Both the position numbers and the translations under genes were made by a program. The notes beneath the pieces are model-generated. The model made no database searches. It saw only the letters and a list, made by a program, of their open reading frames with translations, and was not told the DNA's origin. DNA of 64,000 nt, taken from contig NZ_JAPHOT010000001.1 of NCBI RefSeq assembly GCF_026191115.1, forward strand, positions 930,001-994,000. Direction: 5' to 3'. Shown here one piece after another: positions 38,408 through 47,274 of this stretch. Source of the DNA: Legionella sp. PATHC035 (GTDB lineage: Bacteria; Pseudomonadota; Gammaproteobacteria; Legionellales; Legionellaceae). Position 1 is the first letter of the stretch; the number at the start of each line of letters is the position of its first letter.

Positions 38408-38570
38408 CGTCCTAACCTCCTTCTGTTTAAATCACCACTATTTTTTGCATAAAAAGAGATCATATTTTATTTTATTAAAATCATCCTGTCTATTAATAAA
38501 TCATTGACATAATAATGAATTAAGGTTTCTATTATATAATGTAATTAATGAAACCCAATACGAGTGTGAA

Positions 38571-39659
38571 ATGCCTTATAGAATCAATAATCCTGGCGGT
38601 GGCGATTGTGGATTTTTTGCGTTTGCAATTGGCGCCATAAAAGACATTCAAGATGAATACGCACTCTATGGAAAAAGTGCAACCTATGACCAGTGGCTCA
38701 GAAAAGGCCTTCTTGGCGTTAGCTTGCAAGAGATCATCGACTTTGATTTAAATCGGTTGTATGAATCTCCTTATCATTATAAAAGTGAGCTTTTGTCTCG
38801 ATTACAGATGTCTTTAAGAAACATTTCCGCTGATGCATACAAAATCGATCTTTTAAATAGAATAAGAACTGAAGCAGTATCAAAAGATGAGGAAACCTTG
38901 ATTGAAGGATCACCTGTTTATCACAAATTTATGGAATTAGTTCGCTTTTATTTAGGTAAGGAAAAGAATAATCTCCCTGAGATAAGTAAATTTAATGAGC
39001 TCGCTTTATCTCCTCAAGTCACGAACTTAGCAGAAACTACGGCACGATCACTGCAACCCAAGCTTACAGCGAAACCCCTTTCTGAAGCAGAAACGAATAC
39101 AATAGAAAATGCCCATGTCAAAGAAGCATTGTTACAAGACGTCATGCAGGGTGAGCGCGTCAATCCAGGTTCTGTTATTTTAAAAGGCGTTGAAAAGATT
39201 AAGGAACAAGGACGATGGGCAACACACGGTGATTTGAAAGAAATTGCAGTGCAACTGAATAAAAATCTCTACGTAGATGGGCAACTAAACGGAGACCCTG
39301 ATCCTCGTTTAAGTACTATAGTCTTAAATAACGAGGATAATGCGCATTGGACAACCCAAATCGAGCAATTACCTCCTAAACGTCAAGAATTAAAGAAAGA
39401 GGAAGCTCCCTCAGCAGCAAAAGAAGAGCAAGTGATTCCTGCATCCGTTAAAAAACCGATTAATGCAGAAAAAGTAACCGGTTATCAGCAACATGTGAAT
39501 GATTTGATTCATGCTGTATCAACCCAAGGCTTGTTTTCTCAAGTTAAAAATAAGATTAATATTGAGGATATTGACGAAGCCAACGCATTAGAAGGCGAAT
39601 CAGATGAAGATTTTGCGAAACGCTTGCAAGAAGCGGAGTACAGACGTGCTTTTAAATAA
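38571..39659 (+). CDS. OTU-like cysteine protease with C-terminal ubiquitin-binding-like motif, candidate Dot/Icm effector
   Basis: N-terminal NPGGGDCGFFAFAIGAI (Asp12-Cys13) matches the OTU deubiquitinase box, GRWATHGDLKEIAVQLNKNLYV (residues 214-235) is the middle OTU motif, and NAHWTTQI (His259) the catalytic histidine. So the catalytic Cys and His and the structural W are all present. The C-terminal 345-360 segment, DEDFAKRLQEAEYRRA, fits the MIU/UIM pattern (acidic-x-x-Phe-Ala-x-x-Leu-Gln-x-x-Glu). The final tail is acidic then basic, a frequent layout in Legionella Dot/Icm substrates. No signal peptide, no membrane segment. Divergent from the cyclodipeptide synthase. Confidence 0.72.
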   Translation: MPYRINNPGGGDCGFFAFAIGAIKDIQDEYALYGKSATYDQWLRKGLLGVSLQEIIDFDLNRLYESPYHYKSELLSRLQMSLRNISADAYKIDLLNRIRTEAVSKDEETLIEGSPVYHKFMELVRFYLGKEKNNLPEISKFNELALSPQVTNLAETTARSLQPKLTAKPLSEAETNTIENAHVKEALLQDVMQGERVNPGSVILKGVEKIKEQGRWATHGDLKEIAVQLNKNLYVDGQLNGDPDPRLSTIVLNNEDNAHWTTQIEQLPPKRQELKKEEAPSAAKEEQVIPASVKKPINAEKVTGYQQHVNDLIHAVSTQGLFSQVKNKINIEDIDEANALEGESDEDFAKRLQEAEYRRAFK

Positions 39660-39808
39660 AACCAAAGATTGAAAAATGAACGTATTCGGGGAAAAACCGC
39701 TCTTTGCTTTTTAAACTAATTCACAGCGTCTGCGTGGTCAATTGACTGTCCCTTAACTCTTTATAATGCTATAAAAATCTCAAGGAGTCTTAATTAAGGT
39801 ACTTTCTG

Positions 39809-40303
39809 ATGAGCACCATTCATCGCTTTATCGAAGCCCAACGAGGCCAAAATTCATCTGCCTCATTCCAACAAGCTTATGATGAACTCAAAGCAGGCGG
39901 CAAACAAGGCCATTGGATATGGTATATCTTCCCTCAGCTCAAACAACTTGGATTCAGTTCAACAGCCCAATATTTCGGGATTGTTGATTTCAATGAAGCC
40001 TGTGCCTATTTACAAAACGGGGAACTTTTTCAAAATTATCTCACAATTACCCGATTAGTAGAGCAACAACTAAAAAGCAAGATTGCTGTTTTGACCCTTA
40101 TGAATGGAGAAATTGATACTCAGAAGCTTGTCTCAAGCCTCACCTTATTTCGGGCTGCCGCTGCATTTCTTTTGCATCAAGGAGATACCTCTCAAAATTT
40201 TGCCGCACTGGTACAGTGCAGTGATCAGATTCTTGCCGAGACTTCGAAACAAGGTTATTTACCCTGTACGCGAACCCTTGATTTTTTGGCTTCAAAAAAA
40301 TGA
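39809..40303 (+). CDS. DUF1810 family protein
   Basis: 164 residues. RFIEAQRGQNSSASFQQAYDELKAGGKQGHWIWYIFPQLKQLGFSSTAQYFGI is the DUF1810 pattern. The family is widespread in bacteria and has no assigned function; a calpastatin-like label in older databases has no support. It stands between unrelated genes. Confidence 0.82.
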   Translation: MSTIHRFIEAQRGQNSSASFQQAYDELKAGGKQGHWIWYIFPQLKQLGFSSTAQYFGIVDFNEACAYLQNGELFQNYLTITRLVEQQLKSKIAVLTLMNGEIDTQKLVSSLTLFRAAAAFLLHQGDTSQNFAALVQCSDQILAETSKQGYLPCTRTLDFLASKK

Positions 40304-40379
40304 ATCATTAAATGTTTTCTCTTTTTCAAAGCAGTGTATGATTGCTACCAAGTCAATAACATAACATCGGAACAATGTA

Positions 40380-41672
40380 ATGAGAAAGCTTGTCTGTGTA
40401 TTTTTTTTCTGCTTCTATCAAACGGCAAATGCAGATAACCTCACTGCAGTAGAAAAACATATCGCTCAGTACATTACTACCAACTCCCAAAAGCAACTTT
40501 CATTATTGGAACAATTAGTGAATAGAAACAGTGGGACTACCCACATTGAGGGGGTTCAGCGCGTAGGAAACATGGTACGTAAACAACTCGATCAACTTGG
40601 ATTTAAGACGTATTGGGTTAATGAGCCACCTGCACTGCATCGCGCGGGCTCTTTGGTTGCTGAACACCCTGGAAATACAGGTAAAAAACTGCTTTTAATC
40701 GGACATCTTGATACGGTGTTTCCTGAAAATAGCCCGTTTCAACATTTTAAACAGAAAGGAGATGTTGCAACTGGACCAGGAGTTATTGATGACAAAGGTG
40801 GAGTAGTTGTCATCCTCTATGCCTTAAAAGCCCTGCAAGAAGCAAAAGCGCTCAAGAATGCAAATATCACGGTAATCTTAACCGGTGATGAAGAAGACTC
40901 CGGAAAACCCATCTCGATTTCTAGAAAACCTTTAATCGACGCTGCCAAAAAGTCCGATATTGCCCTAGATTTTGAATGGGCAATTACCCCAGATACTGCG
41001 ACCGTTGCACGTAGAGGAATAACACACTGGACATTGGAAGCTCATGGCAATGAAGCACACTCGTCAGAAATTTTTCAAAAAAAAGCAGGTTATGGTGCTG
41101 TTTTTGAGTTAGCACGAATCTTAAATACGATGCGTACCCAGCTCAGTAGGGAACGCTTTTTATCATTCAGCCCCTGCCTTGTTTTGGGGGGCACCACCAT
41201 GAACAATAAAAATAATGTGCAGGGGGACGCCTTTGGCAAAGGAAACGTGATCGCAAAAATTGCTTTAGCAAATGGCGACTTACGCTTTATCACTGAAGAT
41301 CAAAAGAACGATGTAGAGAAAAGAATAACCGATATTGTTGCCGATCATCTGCCTGGAACTTCAGCCTCCATTAAGTTTCAAGATGGGATTCCCAGTATGC
41401 CGCCTACTGCTGCTAACGAAGCCTTATTAAGACAATACAGCCAAGTGAGTGAAGACTTAGGACAAGGGATGATACTTCCTCTTGATCCAGGAACACGAGG
41501 TGCAGGTGATATTTCACACATTGCATCCCTGGTGGATGGGGCATTAGCAGGTTTAGGTCCTGTAGGTACCGGAGCACATTCTGCCGAAGAAAGTCTAAAC
41601 ATCCCTTCTCTTACCACACAAACTCAACGCGCGGCTTTATTGCTTTATCGGTTAAGCAATAAATTAAAATGA
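40380..41672 (+). CDS. Secreted M20-family metallopeptidase (carboxypeptidase G2-like)
   Basis: Signal peptide (RKLVCVFFFCFYQTANA) followed by the M20 catalytic domain. Metal ligands and catalytic acids: LLLIGHLDTVFPEN (His and Asp), VIDDKGGVVVILYALKAL, TGDEEDSGKP (the general base), DFEWA and the C-terminal TGAHSAEESLNIPSL (His and Glu). The dimerisation domain starts at ARRGITHWTLEAHGNEAHSS. It resembles glutamate carboxypeptidase that cleaves C-terminal glutamate from folates or peptides. 430 residues, normal length. Confidence 0.88.
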   Translation: MRKLVCVFFFCFYQTANADNLTAVEKHIAQYITTNSQKQLSLLEQLVNRNSGTTHIEGVQRVGNMVRKQLDQLGFKTYWVNEPPALHRAGSLVAEHPGNTGKKLLLIGHLDTVFPENSPFQHFKQKGDVATGPGVIDDKGGVVVILYALKALQEAKALKNANITVILTGDEEDSGKPISISRKPLIDAAKKSDIALDFEWAITPDTATVARRGITHWTLEAHGNEAHSSEIFQKKAGYGAVFELARILNTMRTQLSRERFLSFSPCLVLGGTTMNNKNNVQGDAFGKGNVIAKIALANGDLRFITEDQKNDVEKRITDIVADHLPGTSASIKFQDGIPSMPPTAANEALLRQYSQVSEDLGQGMILPLDPGTRGAGDISHIASLVDGALAGLGPVGTGAHSAEESLNIPSLTTQTQRAALLLYRLSNKLK

Positions 41673-41748
41673 CGTCATCTTGTGAAGCCCTAAAATGATT
41701 CCTCATGATATATACTTATAAAAATAACACTCCCTCTTGGAGTAATTC

Positions 41749-42396
41749 ATGAAATCAAAGATAGAAGAAGAAAAAGAGGCTGCAAAACAACGGTACCAAG
41801 AACTGTTAGAGGCATTGGCAGTGACGAATAGAGCACACCAAAACGTGTTATTTGAAATTCGACCTAATCAGACTTTTTTTGAGGAAATGTATGATAAGGG
41901 TAAGGTGACTCCGCTCCATGTTGACTTTGTATCTAAAAATTCCGGCGCCAAATTTACTATAGAGAATAAATTTTATCCGAACAGCTGGGTCATTAAAATA
42001 CCAGATAATGCGACCAAGGAAGAAAAAGAATGCATTAGGGATATAACTCTTGAAGTCATTGCTCATCCTAAAAATGCGGCGCCAGGTTATCAACCTAAAA
42101 TGGTAGCGTTTTTTCCTGATAATACTCCAGAGGAAGAAATTGTTGATTTTGTTAAAGCAGCTAAAGACAAAGGAATAGAAGTTAATCTATTTATTGGAAA
42201 AAAGGAAGAAATTGACAAAATCCAAGAGGTTCATGAAACAAAGACAAAAGAGATTATTGCATCAGGAAATTTGGATAGACTTCCAGGGTGGGATGGTTTT
42301 GTAAAATCCGTTCAGCGAAGTGAGGGAGGAAGAAAAGGTGAAGAATTTCTCAGCAAGTTTAACTCGGAACATACGAGCTCCTTAACTCATAATTAA
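41749..42396 (+). CDS. Hypothetical protein
   Basis: 215 residues with no recognised family. The N-terminus is a charged helix (KSKIEEEKEAAKQRYQELLEALAV), the middle shows short beta strands (VTPLHVDFVSKNSGAKFTIEN), and residues 120-175 look like a repeated alpha/beta pattern (MVAFFPDNTPEEEIVDFVKAAKDKGIEVNLFIGKKEEI). Soluble, no signal peptide. An AGTCTTGGAG-type ribosome binding site lies before the ATG. The acidic/lysine-rich composition fits Legionella unknowns, including effectors, but nothing shows translocation. Confidence 0.55.
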   Translation: MKSKIEEEKEAAKQRYQELLEALAVTNRAHQNVLFEIRPNQTFFEEMYDKGKVTPLHVDFVSKNSGAKFTIENKFYPNSWVIKIPDNATKEEKECIRDITLEVIAHPKNAAPGYQPKMVAFFPDNTPEEEIVDFVKAAKDKGIEVNLFIGKKEEIDKIQEVHETKTKEIIASGNLDRLPGWDGFVKSVQRSEGGRKGEEFLSKFNSEHTSSLTHN

Positions 42397-42579
42397 AATT
42401 TATTATTTTTATTCCTAATTTTAGCAATGGTTCCTGACAGAAACGTTATAATATTATTATGAGGCTCCCTTTAATTGAGCAATGGCTCTCGCCCAAAGGC
42501 AAACAAGCGATTTCATTCGTTTCAAGTTATTGCTATTAAAATCAAGGGATTTTATTCAATATTCACGAACATAAGTTTT

Positions 42580-44070
42580 ATGGATTGGCCCAATTTGATT
42601 TCTTCTATTGATTGCAGTTCTTACTTAAAGTTGCCTTCTAATTTTTATGAGGTGATCGCTCCAACTCCGATTGGACATCCTTATTTTGTCAAATACAACC
42701 ATGAATTAGCTGCATATCTTTGTGCTCCTGATGCCTCTTCTGCTGATGAACAGGAGCTCTTGTCTTTTTATGCCGGAAATTCAGTCCCCTCGAACCTTAA
42801 AAGTATTGCCTTAGCCTATGCAGGCCATCAATTTGGGTACTATGTCCCTCTTTTAGGAGATGGTCGCGCGGTATTGCTTGGCGAAATACGCAGTCATGAT
42901 GGAAAGCGATGGGACATTCAGCTTAAAGGTTCTGGAAAAACCATGTTTTCACGAATGGGTGATGGCCGGGCACCGCTTTCTGCAGTATTAAGAGAATATC
43001 TAATCAGCGAGGCAATGTATGGATTAAACATTCCTACCACCCGTTGCTTGGCAGCGCTTGCAAGCAAAGAAAAAATTTATCGCCAAAACGGTCTTGTCCC
43101 TTTAGGTGTATTAACACGTGTAGCCTCAAGTAGTTTACGAGTTGGTTCTTTTGAATATGCTGCAGCTCAAAAAGACAGCCACTTGCTGAAAATGCTGGCC
43201 GATTATGCCATTGAAAGACACTATCCTGAGATTTTATCCTGTGAGAGTCCTTATCTCGAATTATTTAAAAAAGTTGTAGATCGCCAAGCACATCTTATTG
43301 CTGAATGGATGGGGGTAGGCTTTATTCATGGCGTTATGAATACGGATAATATGACGATTTCCGGCGAAACAATTGATTATGGACCTTGTGCATTTATGGA
43401 TGAATTTGACTTTGGAACCGTATTTAGCTCCATTGATGTTCATGGTCGTTATGCATTTGGAAATCAAGCCACCATAGCAAAATGGAATTTAGCTCAGTTT
43501 GGTAAAACCTTATTGCCTTTATTTGAAGCAGATAAAGCACCCCAACAAGTGCAAGAAGTTCTCGATTCGTTTAATACGCTTTTTTCTCAATATTGGAATA
43601 AAAAAATAAGCGAAAAACTGGGTTTGTCCGATGACAATCCAAATCGCGCCGAACTGATTAAAAATTTCTTTGGATTATTACAAGAATATAAACCGGATTT
43701 TACCAATACCTTTCGTCTCCTCAATCAAGCAACTGATAGTGAAAGCCATCAGAACGAGTTAATCAAAGCTTTAGGAAATCAGCCTCATAGCATGCAGTGG
43801 GTCTCTGACTGGTTAAATTGTATTAAACAGCAACCTATTGATGTGGCGACAATAAAAGCAAAGATGCACCAGGTAAACCCAGCATATATCCCAAGAAATC
43901 ATTTAGTCGAAAATGCAATTAATGCGTTTATTGAAAACAATGACCGTTCTTTAATTGATGCTCTTTTAGCCGTATTGAAAAATCCATTTCAACAACAAGA
44001 AAATACCGAAAACCTACAGTGTTTGCCTTCCCCAAATGAACGAGTATATCAAACGTTTTGTGGAACTTAA
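42580..44070 (+). CDS. selO: Protein adenylyltransferase SelO (YdiU family)
   Basis: Pseudokinase-fold enzyme that AMPylates redox proteins. Typical stretches are YAGHQFGYYVPLLGDGRAVLLGE, QLKGSGKTMFSRMGDGRAPL, REYLISEAMYGLNIPTTRCLA and GVMNTDNMTISGETIDYGPCAFMDEFD. The ATG at 42580 starts the conserved MDWPNLISS part; the frame extends 35 codons upstream from a TTG with no homology-like character. Length of 496 fits bacterial YdiU. The end, NERVYQTFCGT, contains Cys rather than selenocysteine, as is usual in bacteria. Confidence 0.92.
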   Translation: MDWPNLISSIDCSSYLKLPSNFYEVIAPTPIGHPYFVKYNHELAAYLCAPDASSADEQELLSFYAGNSVPSNLKSIALAYAGHQFGYYVPLLGDGRAVLLGEIRSHDGKRWDIQLKGSGKTMFSRMGDGRAPLSAVLREYLISEAMYGLNIPTTRCLAALASKEKIYRQNGLVPLGVLTRVASSSLRVGSFEYAAAQKDSHLLKMLADYAIERHYPEILSCESPYLELFKKVVDRQAHLIAEWMGVGFIHGVMNTDNMTISGETIDYGPCAFMDEFDFGTVFSSIDVHGRYAFGNQATIAKWNLAQFGKTLLPLFEADKAPQQVQEVLDSFNTLFSQYWNKKISEKLGLSDDNPNRAELIKNFFGLLQEYKPDFTNTFRLLNQATDSESHQNELIKALGNQPHSMQWVSDWLNCIKQQPIDVATIKAKMHQVNPAYIPRNHLVENAINAFIENNDRSLIDALLAVLKNPFQQQENTENLQCLPSPNERVYQTFCGT

Positions 44071-44134
44071 GAACATGCCTGTTGGCAAGAAACCCCCAAC
44101 ATCACTGCCATTAATCCACTCCCCACGTAGGGAA

Positions 44135-44162
44135 GAAGGTGCCCGTAGAGGCGGATGAGGGT
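44135..44162 (+). repeat. 28-bp dispersed repeat, copy 1
   Basis: Core GAAGGTGCCCG...GGCGGATGAGGGT. The same 28-base unit recurs at 46253-46280 (inverted) and 63645-63672 with few changes. It is embedded in a longer GC-richer intergenic palindrome, 65 bases after the selO stop. Confidence 0.7.
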
Positions 44163-44315
44163 ATTGATCGCGGCGAATGAATCCTCGCCCCTCCCCATCC
44201 ACAAGTGAGCTTAGTTGAAAAATTATATGTCATTTCTGCGGTGGCAGAAATCCATCCATCAATTGGGCACAATGCCACCAAGCCAAACTCCAAATTTCTC
44301 AGATGTTTAAAAAAG

Positions 44316-44846
44316 TTACTCAATTACTTTTTGATACAGAACTTCTTTTAATAATGCCCCGCCCTCATAAAACTCTTCTAATTTGGTTGTGCTTGTGGCT
44401 TCAAAACCTAAAGCATCATAAAATTTACGTGCTTGAATATTGTCTTCAAATACCCACAAAAGTATCTTTTTATATCCTTGATGCGCAAGCTGAGAAATGG
44501 CAGCCATACATAGTTTTGTCCCCAAACCTATTCGCCAATAGTCTGGATGTAAATAAATCGCACTGATTTCACCCATTGAGTTGTCTGCCCTAAAATCGCG
44601 AAATGGACAAATGCTCGCAAAGCCAATGAGTTGACTATTTACTTCCATCACTAAGACTTTAACATCCTGTTTTATCAAATCATGCCATTGTTGCGTACGC
44701 TCTTTTAACGACAAGTTTTGTAATATAATTTCCGGAATGAAATCTCGATACATTTTTTGCCAGGAGCAGATATGAATCTGTGCTATCGCTTCAGCATCCT
44801 CTAATGTAGCGGTTCTAATATTAGGCGTTGAATAATTCTTAATCAT
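44316..44846 (-). CDS. GNAT-family N-acetyltransferase
   Basis: 176 residues. GNAT motif A is seen as SAIYLHPDYWRIGLGTKLCMAAISQLAHQGYKKILLWVFEDNIQARKFYDALGFE, with the Gly-x-Gly acetyl-CoA loop (RIGLGTK) and the C-terminal W/N pair. N-terminal NIRTATLEDAEAIAQIHICSWQKMYRDFIPE is also typical. The substrate is unknown. Confidence 0.85.
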   Translation of the reverse strand: MIKNYSTPNIRTATLEDAEAIAQIHICSWQKMYRDFIPEIILQNLSLKERTQQWHDLIKQDVKVLVMEVNSQLIGFASICPFRDFRADNSMGEISAIYLHPDYWRIGLGTKLCMAAISQLAHQGYKKILLWVFEDNIQARKFYDALGFEATSTTKLEEFYEGGALLKEVLYQKVIE

Positions 44847-44981
44847 AATAAAAGCTCTTAAAGACGTAATTAATTTCTAACAGTCAATAATTATTCACGT
44901 TTTTTAAATTCACTATTTAACTAATCAATTGGTGATATGCTATGTTAGAATAGAAAAATTGTCACTAAAAAGGATTTATCC

Positions 44982-45482
44982 ATGAAGAAAAACAAACAAA
45001 AAGAACAAGTGATCATGGGTGCTTTGGCCTTATTTATTGCGTCAATCGCTACTGCAGATACTGTCACGAGTGATGTTTCTACCACAGATGGAACTGCAAT
45101 AGGAACCGTTGTTTTTGAAGACAGCAAATACGGTCTGCTGATTAAACCTCAATTGACTGGACTTCCAGTTGGCATTCATGGTTTCCATATTCATCAACAT
45201 CCTGACTGTGGGGATCATGCTAAAAATGCTGGGGCTCATTTAGACCCTGCGAACACCAATAAACATCTTGGTCCCTATGGCGACGGACATTTAGGTGATT
45301 TGCCTGTGTTAATTGTTGATAATAATGGAACCGCCAATACGCCCGCTTTGGCGCCCCGTTTAAAAACTAAAGACCTTAAGGGGCACGCCATTATGGTCCA
45401 TGCTGGTGGGGATAACTATAGTGATAATCCTCCCTTGGGTGGCGGTGGCGATCGTATTGCTTGTGGAAAAATCCCTGCGTAA
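44982..45482 (+). CDS. sodC: Periplasmic Cu,Zn superoxide dismutase
   Basis: Detoxifies superoxide in the periplasm. An N-terminal basic-hydrophobic leader (about 27 residues, ending IASIATA) precedes the mature protein. Copper ligands HGFHIHQH, zinc loop (HAKNAGAHLDPANTNKHLGPYGDGHLGDLP), and the C-terminal DNPPLGGGGDRIACGKI with Cys for the disulfide are intact. 166 residues. RBS AAAGGATTT. A strong hairpin follows 31 bases after the stop. Confidence 0.95.
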   Translation: MKKNKQKEQVIMGALALFIASIATADTVTSDVSTTDGTAIGTVVFEDSKYGLLIKPQLTGLPVGIHGFHIHQHPDCGDHAKNAGAHLDPANTNKHLGPYGDGHLGDLPVLIVDNNGTANTPALAPRLKTKDLKGHAIMVHAGGDNYSDNPPLGGGGDRIACGKIPA

Positions 45483-45512
45483 GGAATTAAGCGAAGCTTA
45501 GATAAGCTCATA

Positions 45513-45538
45513 TCATTCCCGCCCGCGCGGGAATGATC
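45513..45538. repeat. GC-rich palindrome behind sodC
   Basis: ATCATTCCCGC (45513-45523) is the exact inverse of GCGGGAATGAT (45528-45538), loop four bases. It could terminate sodC transcription; no T-run follows, so it may be a REP-type palindrome. Confidence 0.6.
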
Positions 45539-45730
45539 CAATAAATATTGAGTCTTATATCCTATAAAAGACCGATAAATGACTCAAAAAAGATAATATT
45601 CAGTCCTTGCGTCATCCACATGATTCCCATCTCCTCTAAAACCAACTAATTTTTAAAACAAAGTGTTTTCTTTTTTTTTATTACTTGGCATCATACGTCC
45701 CTCAAAAATAATAAAGAGGGATCAAGTATC

Positions 45731-46204
45731 ATGGCTGGTTTTTTTTCAAAGTGGGATAACTATTCTAGTCTAAGAAATAAATATGCTGAATTAATTCCTA
45801 TTCCAAATCCATCCTATTTTAAACCGATTCATCGTATTGATGAATTTACTAACCTACTTGTTCGCCCAATCCATAGTCCTCTGTGGTTAGGAGTGAACGC
45901 CTTATTGTTCTTTTTGAAAAGTTTTATTTACTTGGCAGCGACTATGCTCTTGGTTGTACCTGCTTTGTTATTGGCAATTTTTGCTCCGAGAGAGAACATG
46001 AGCGCCAATACCTGTTCTTCATTTAAATCGTGTGTAGCACAAACATTTGTTGATGCAGCGATGGGGATTATCGCAACCTGTGCAGCGATTGCTTCTATTA
46101 TTTTTAATCCTATCTATCTTCTTACCCGATGTCTAGGTACCGTTGTTGAACATCTCAATGATGTGACCGAAGGATGTTGCAATTTACAGATCGCCCGATT
46201 TTGA
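45731..46204 (+). CDS. Hypothetical membrane protein
   Basis: 157 residues. Two hydrophobic segments (LGVNALLFFLKSFIYLAATMLLVVPALLLAIFA and ATCAAIASIIFNPIYLLT) flank a polar cysteine-containing loop (SANTCSSFKSCVAQTF). The N-terminus is soluble (FSKWDNYSSLRNKYAELIPIPNPSYFKPIHRI). I do not recognise it as a named family; a protein family of this shape is common in Legionella, in which some members are host-targeted. A GGGATCAAGT precedes the ATG. Confidence 0.55.
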   Translation: MAGFFSKWDNYSSLRNKYAELIPIPNPSYFKPIHRIDEFTNLLVRPIHSPLWLGVNALLFFLKSFIYLAATMLLVVPALLLAIFAPRENMSANTCSSFKSCVAQTFVDAAMGIIATCAAIASIIFNPIYLLTRCLGTVVEHLNDVTEGCCNLQIARF

Positions 46205-46252
46205 TTTCTTGTAGGCTGAGATAGGGGTGAAATTCTTCAGTTGCGATCAAAC

Positions 46253-46280
46253 ACCCTCATCCGCCCTGGCGGGCACCTTC
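46253..46280 (-). repeat. 28-bp dispersed repeat, copy 2
   Basis: The reverse complement reads GAAGGTGCCCGCCAGGGCGGATGAGGGT, differing from copy 1 in only a few bases. An adjacent palindrome CTTCTCCC-TACG-GGGAGAAG (46277-46296) follows, so the unit resembles an intergenic palindromic element. Confidence 0.75.
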
Positions 46281-46323
46281 TCCCTACGGGGAGAAGGGAC
46301 TCATCCTAGCCCTCTCTTTCATT

Positions 46324-46770
46324 TTAAGAGGATTGGCTGTATCTCCCAATTAATTCAGTCTGCTCTATAATATGATTTTGCATGGCCGTTTCTATCTCTT
46401 TTTTCGTCGCATGCTCACCTAAATTTAAAAAGGTATCTAAGGCATAGAGCTTGAAAAAATAACGATGAGTACCGCTTGGTGGACAAGGCCCACCATAGCC
46501 TGTTTTTCCCCAACTATTTCGTGCACTAATTGTTTGAGATGGAGCACCAGTTCCTGTTTTAAGCTCATGACAGTCAGCAGGTAGATTAAATAAGATCCAG
46601 TGCACCCACAATCCCATAGGCGCATCAGGATCATCCATAATCAAAACAAACGATTGGGTATTCTTTGGTGCATCACGCCACACTAATGGAGGTGAATGAT
46701 TGATGCCATTACAGGTATATTCTTGAGGAATAAAGGCGTTATGGGTAAATGCAGGACTCTCAAGTTTCAT
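46324..46770 (-). CDS. YbhB/YbcL family (PEBP) Raf kinase inhibitor-like protein
   Basis: 148 residues. The PEBP family signature is clear: GINHSPPLVWRDAPKNTQSFVLIMDDPDAP, WVHWILFNLP and GPCPPSGTHRYFFKLYALD. The ligand pocket residues are retained. Function in bacteria is unknown. ATG 46770 has AAGGAG eight bases upstream, which is better than the earlier in-frame start. Confidence 0.92.
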   Translation of the reverse strand: MKLESPAFTHNAFIPQEYTCNGINHSPPLVWRDAPKNTQSFVLIMDDPDAPMGLWVHWILFNLPADCHELKTGTGAPSQTISARNSWGKTGYGGPCPPSGTHRYFFKLYALDTFLNLGEHATKKEIETAMQNHIIEQTELIGRYSQSS

Positions 46771-46854
46771 AGCACACTCCTTGTGCGAAAGCTTTATTTG
46801 CAATTTAGACTAATTTTGCTCAAAAATACAGGAAGGTAATTTGGCCCTCCTGGA

Positions 46855-47163
46855 TTAAAACTTTAATTTCCCAATCACAATCTGCCAAAGCATGACAAAA
46901 TCGCCCATTAAACTATATAGAGGATAATGAAATGTTGCCGGTTTATTTTTTTCATAGACATAATGTCCAATCCAAGCAAATCCGTAGCCTGTCACCAACA
47001 TCAGAATAAGCCATAGCCAATACCAGGAAATAAGAAAAAAAAGGAAACACAAGCAGGCCAAAGAGGTTCCAATAACATGCAAACGCCGGCACATCATTGT
47101 TTTATGTTCATTGAGATAGAAAGGATAAAACTCATTAAAATTCACAAATTTCTTTTCGTTCAT
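46855..47163 (-). CDS. Mpo1-like (DUF962) membrane protein
   Basis: 102 residues with three to four hydrophobic helices. NFNEFYPFYLNEHKTMMCRRLHVIGTSL and FAWIGHYVYEKNKPATFHYPLYSLMGDFVML carry the conserved histidines of the DUF962 family, whose yeast member Mpo1 is an iron-dependent dioxygenase for 2-hydroxy fatty acids. The bacterial activity is not proven. Confidence 0.8.
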   Translation of the reverse strand: MNEKKFVNFNEFYPFYLNEHKTMMCRRLHVIGTSLACLCFLFFLISWYWLWLILMLVTGYGFAWIGHYVYEKNKPATFHYPLYSLMGDFVMLWQIVIGKLKF

Positions 47164-47274
47164 CACCGCATATCAAATAGCCCTAATTTTTTAAAGTATA
47201 GTTTAAAATCTCATTCCGATGTTATGATTAAATAAAAATGTTTTTTTATTCATCAACGTGGCGCATTGCAAATA

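Noticed and set aside
38480..38570. PmrA-box-like TTAAG/TTAATG repeats before the OTU-like gene
   Set aside because: The half sites do not match the known spacing well enough; chance is likely in AT-rich DNA.
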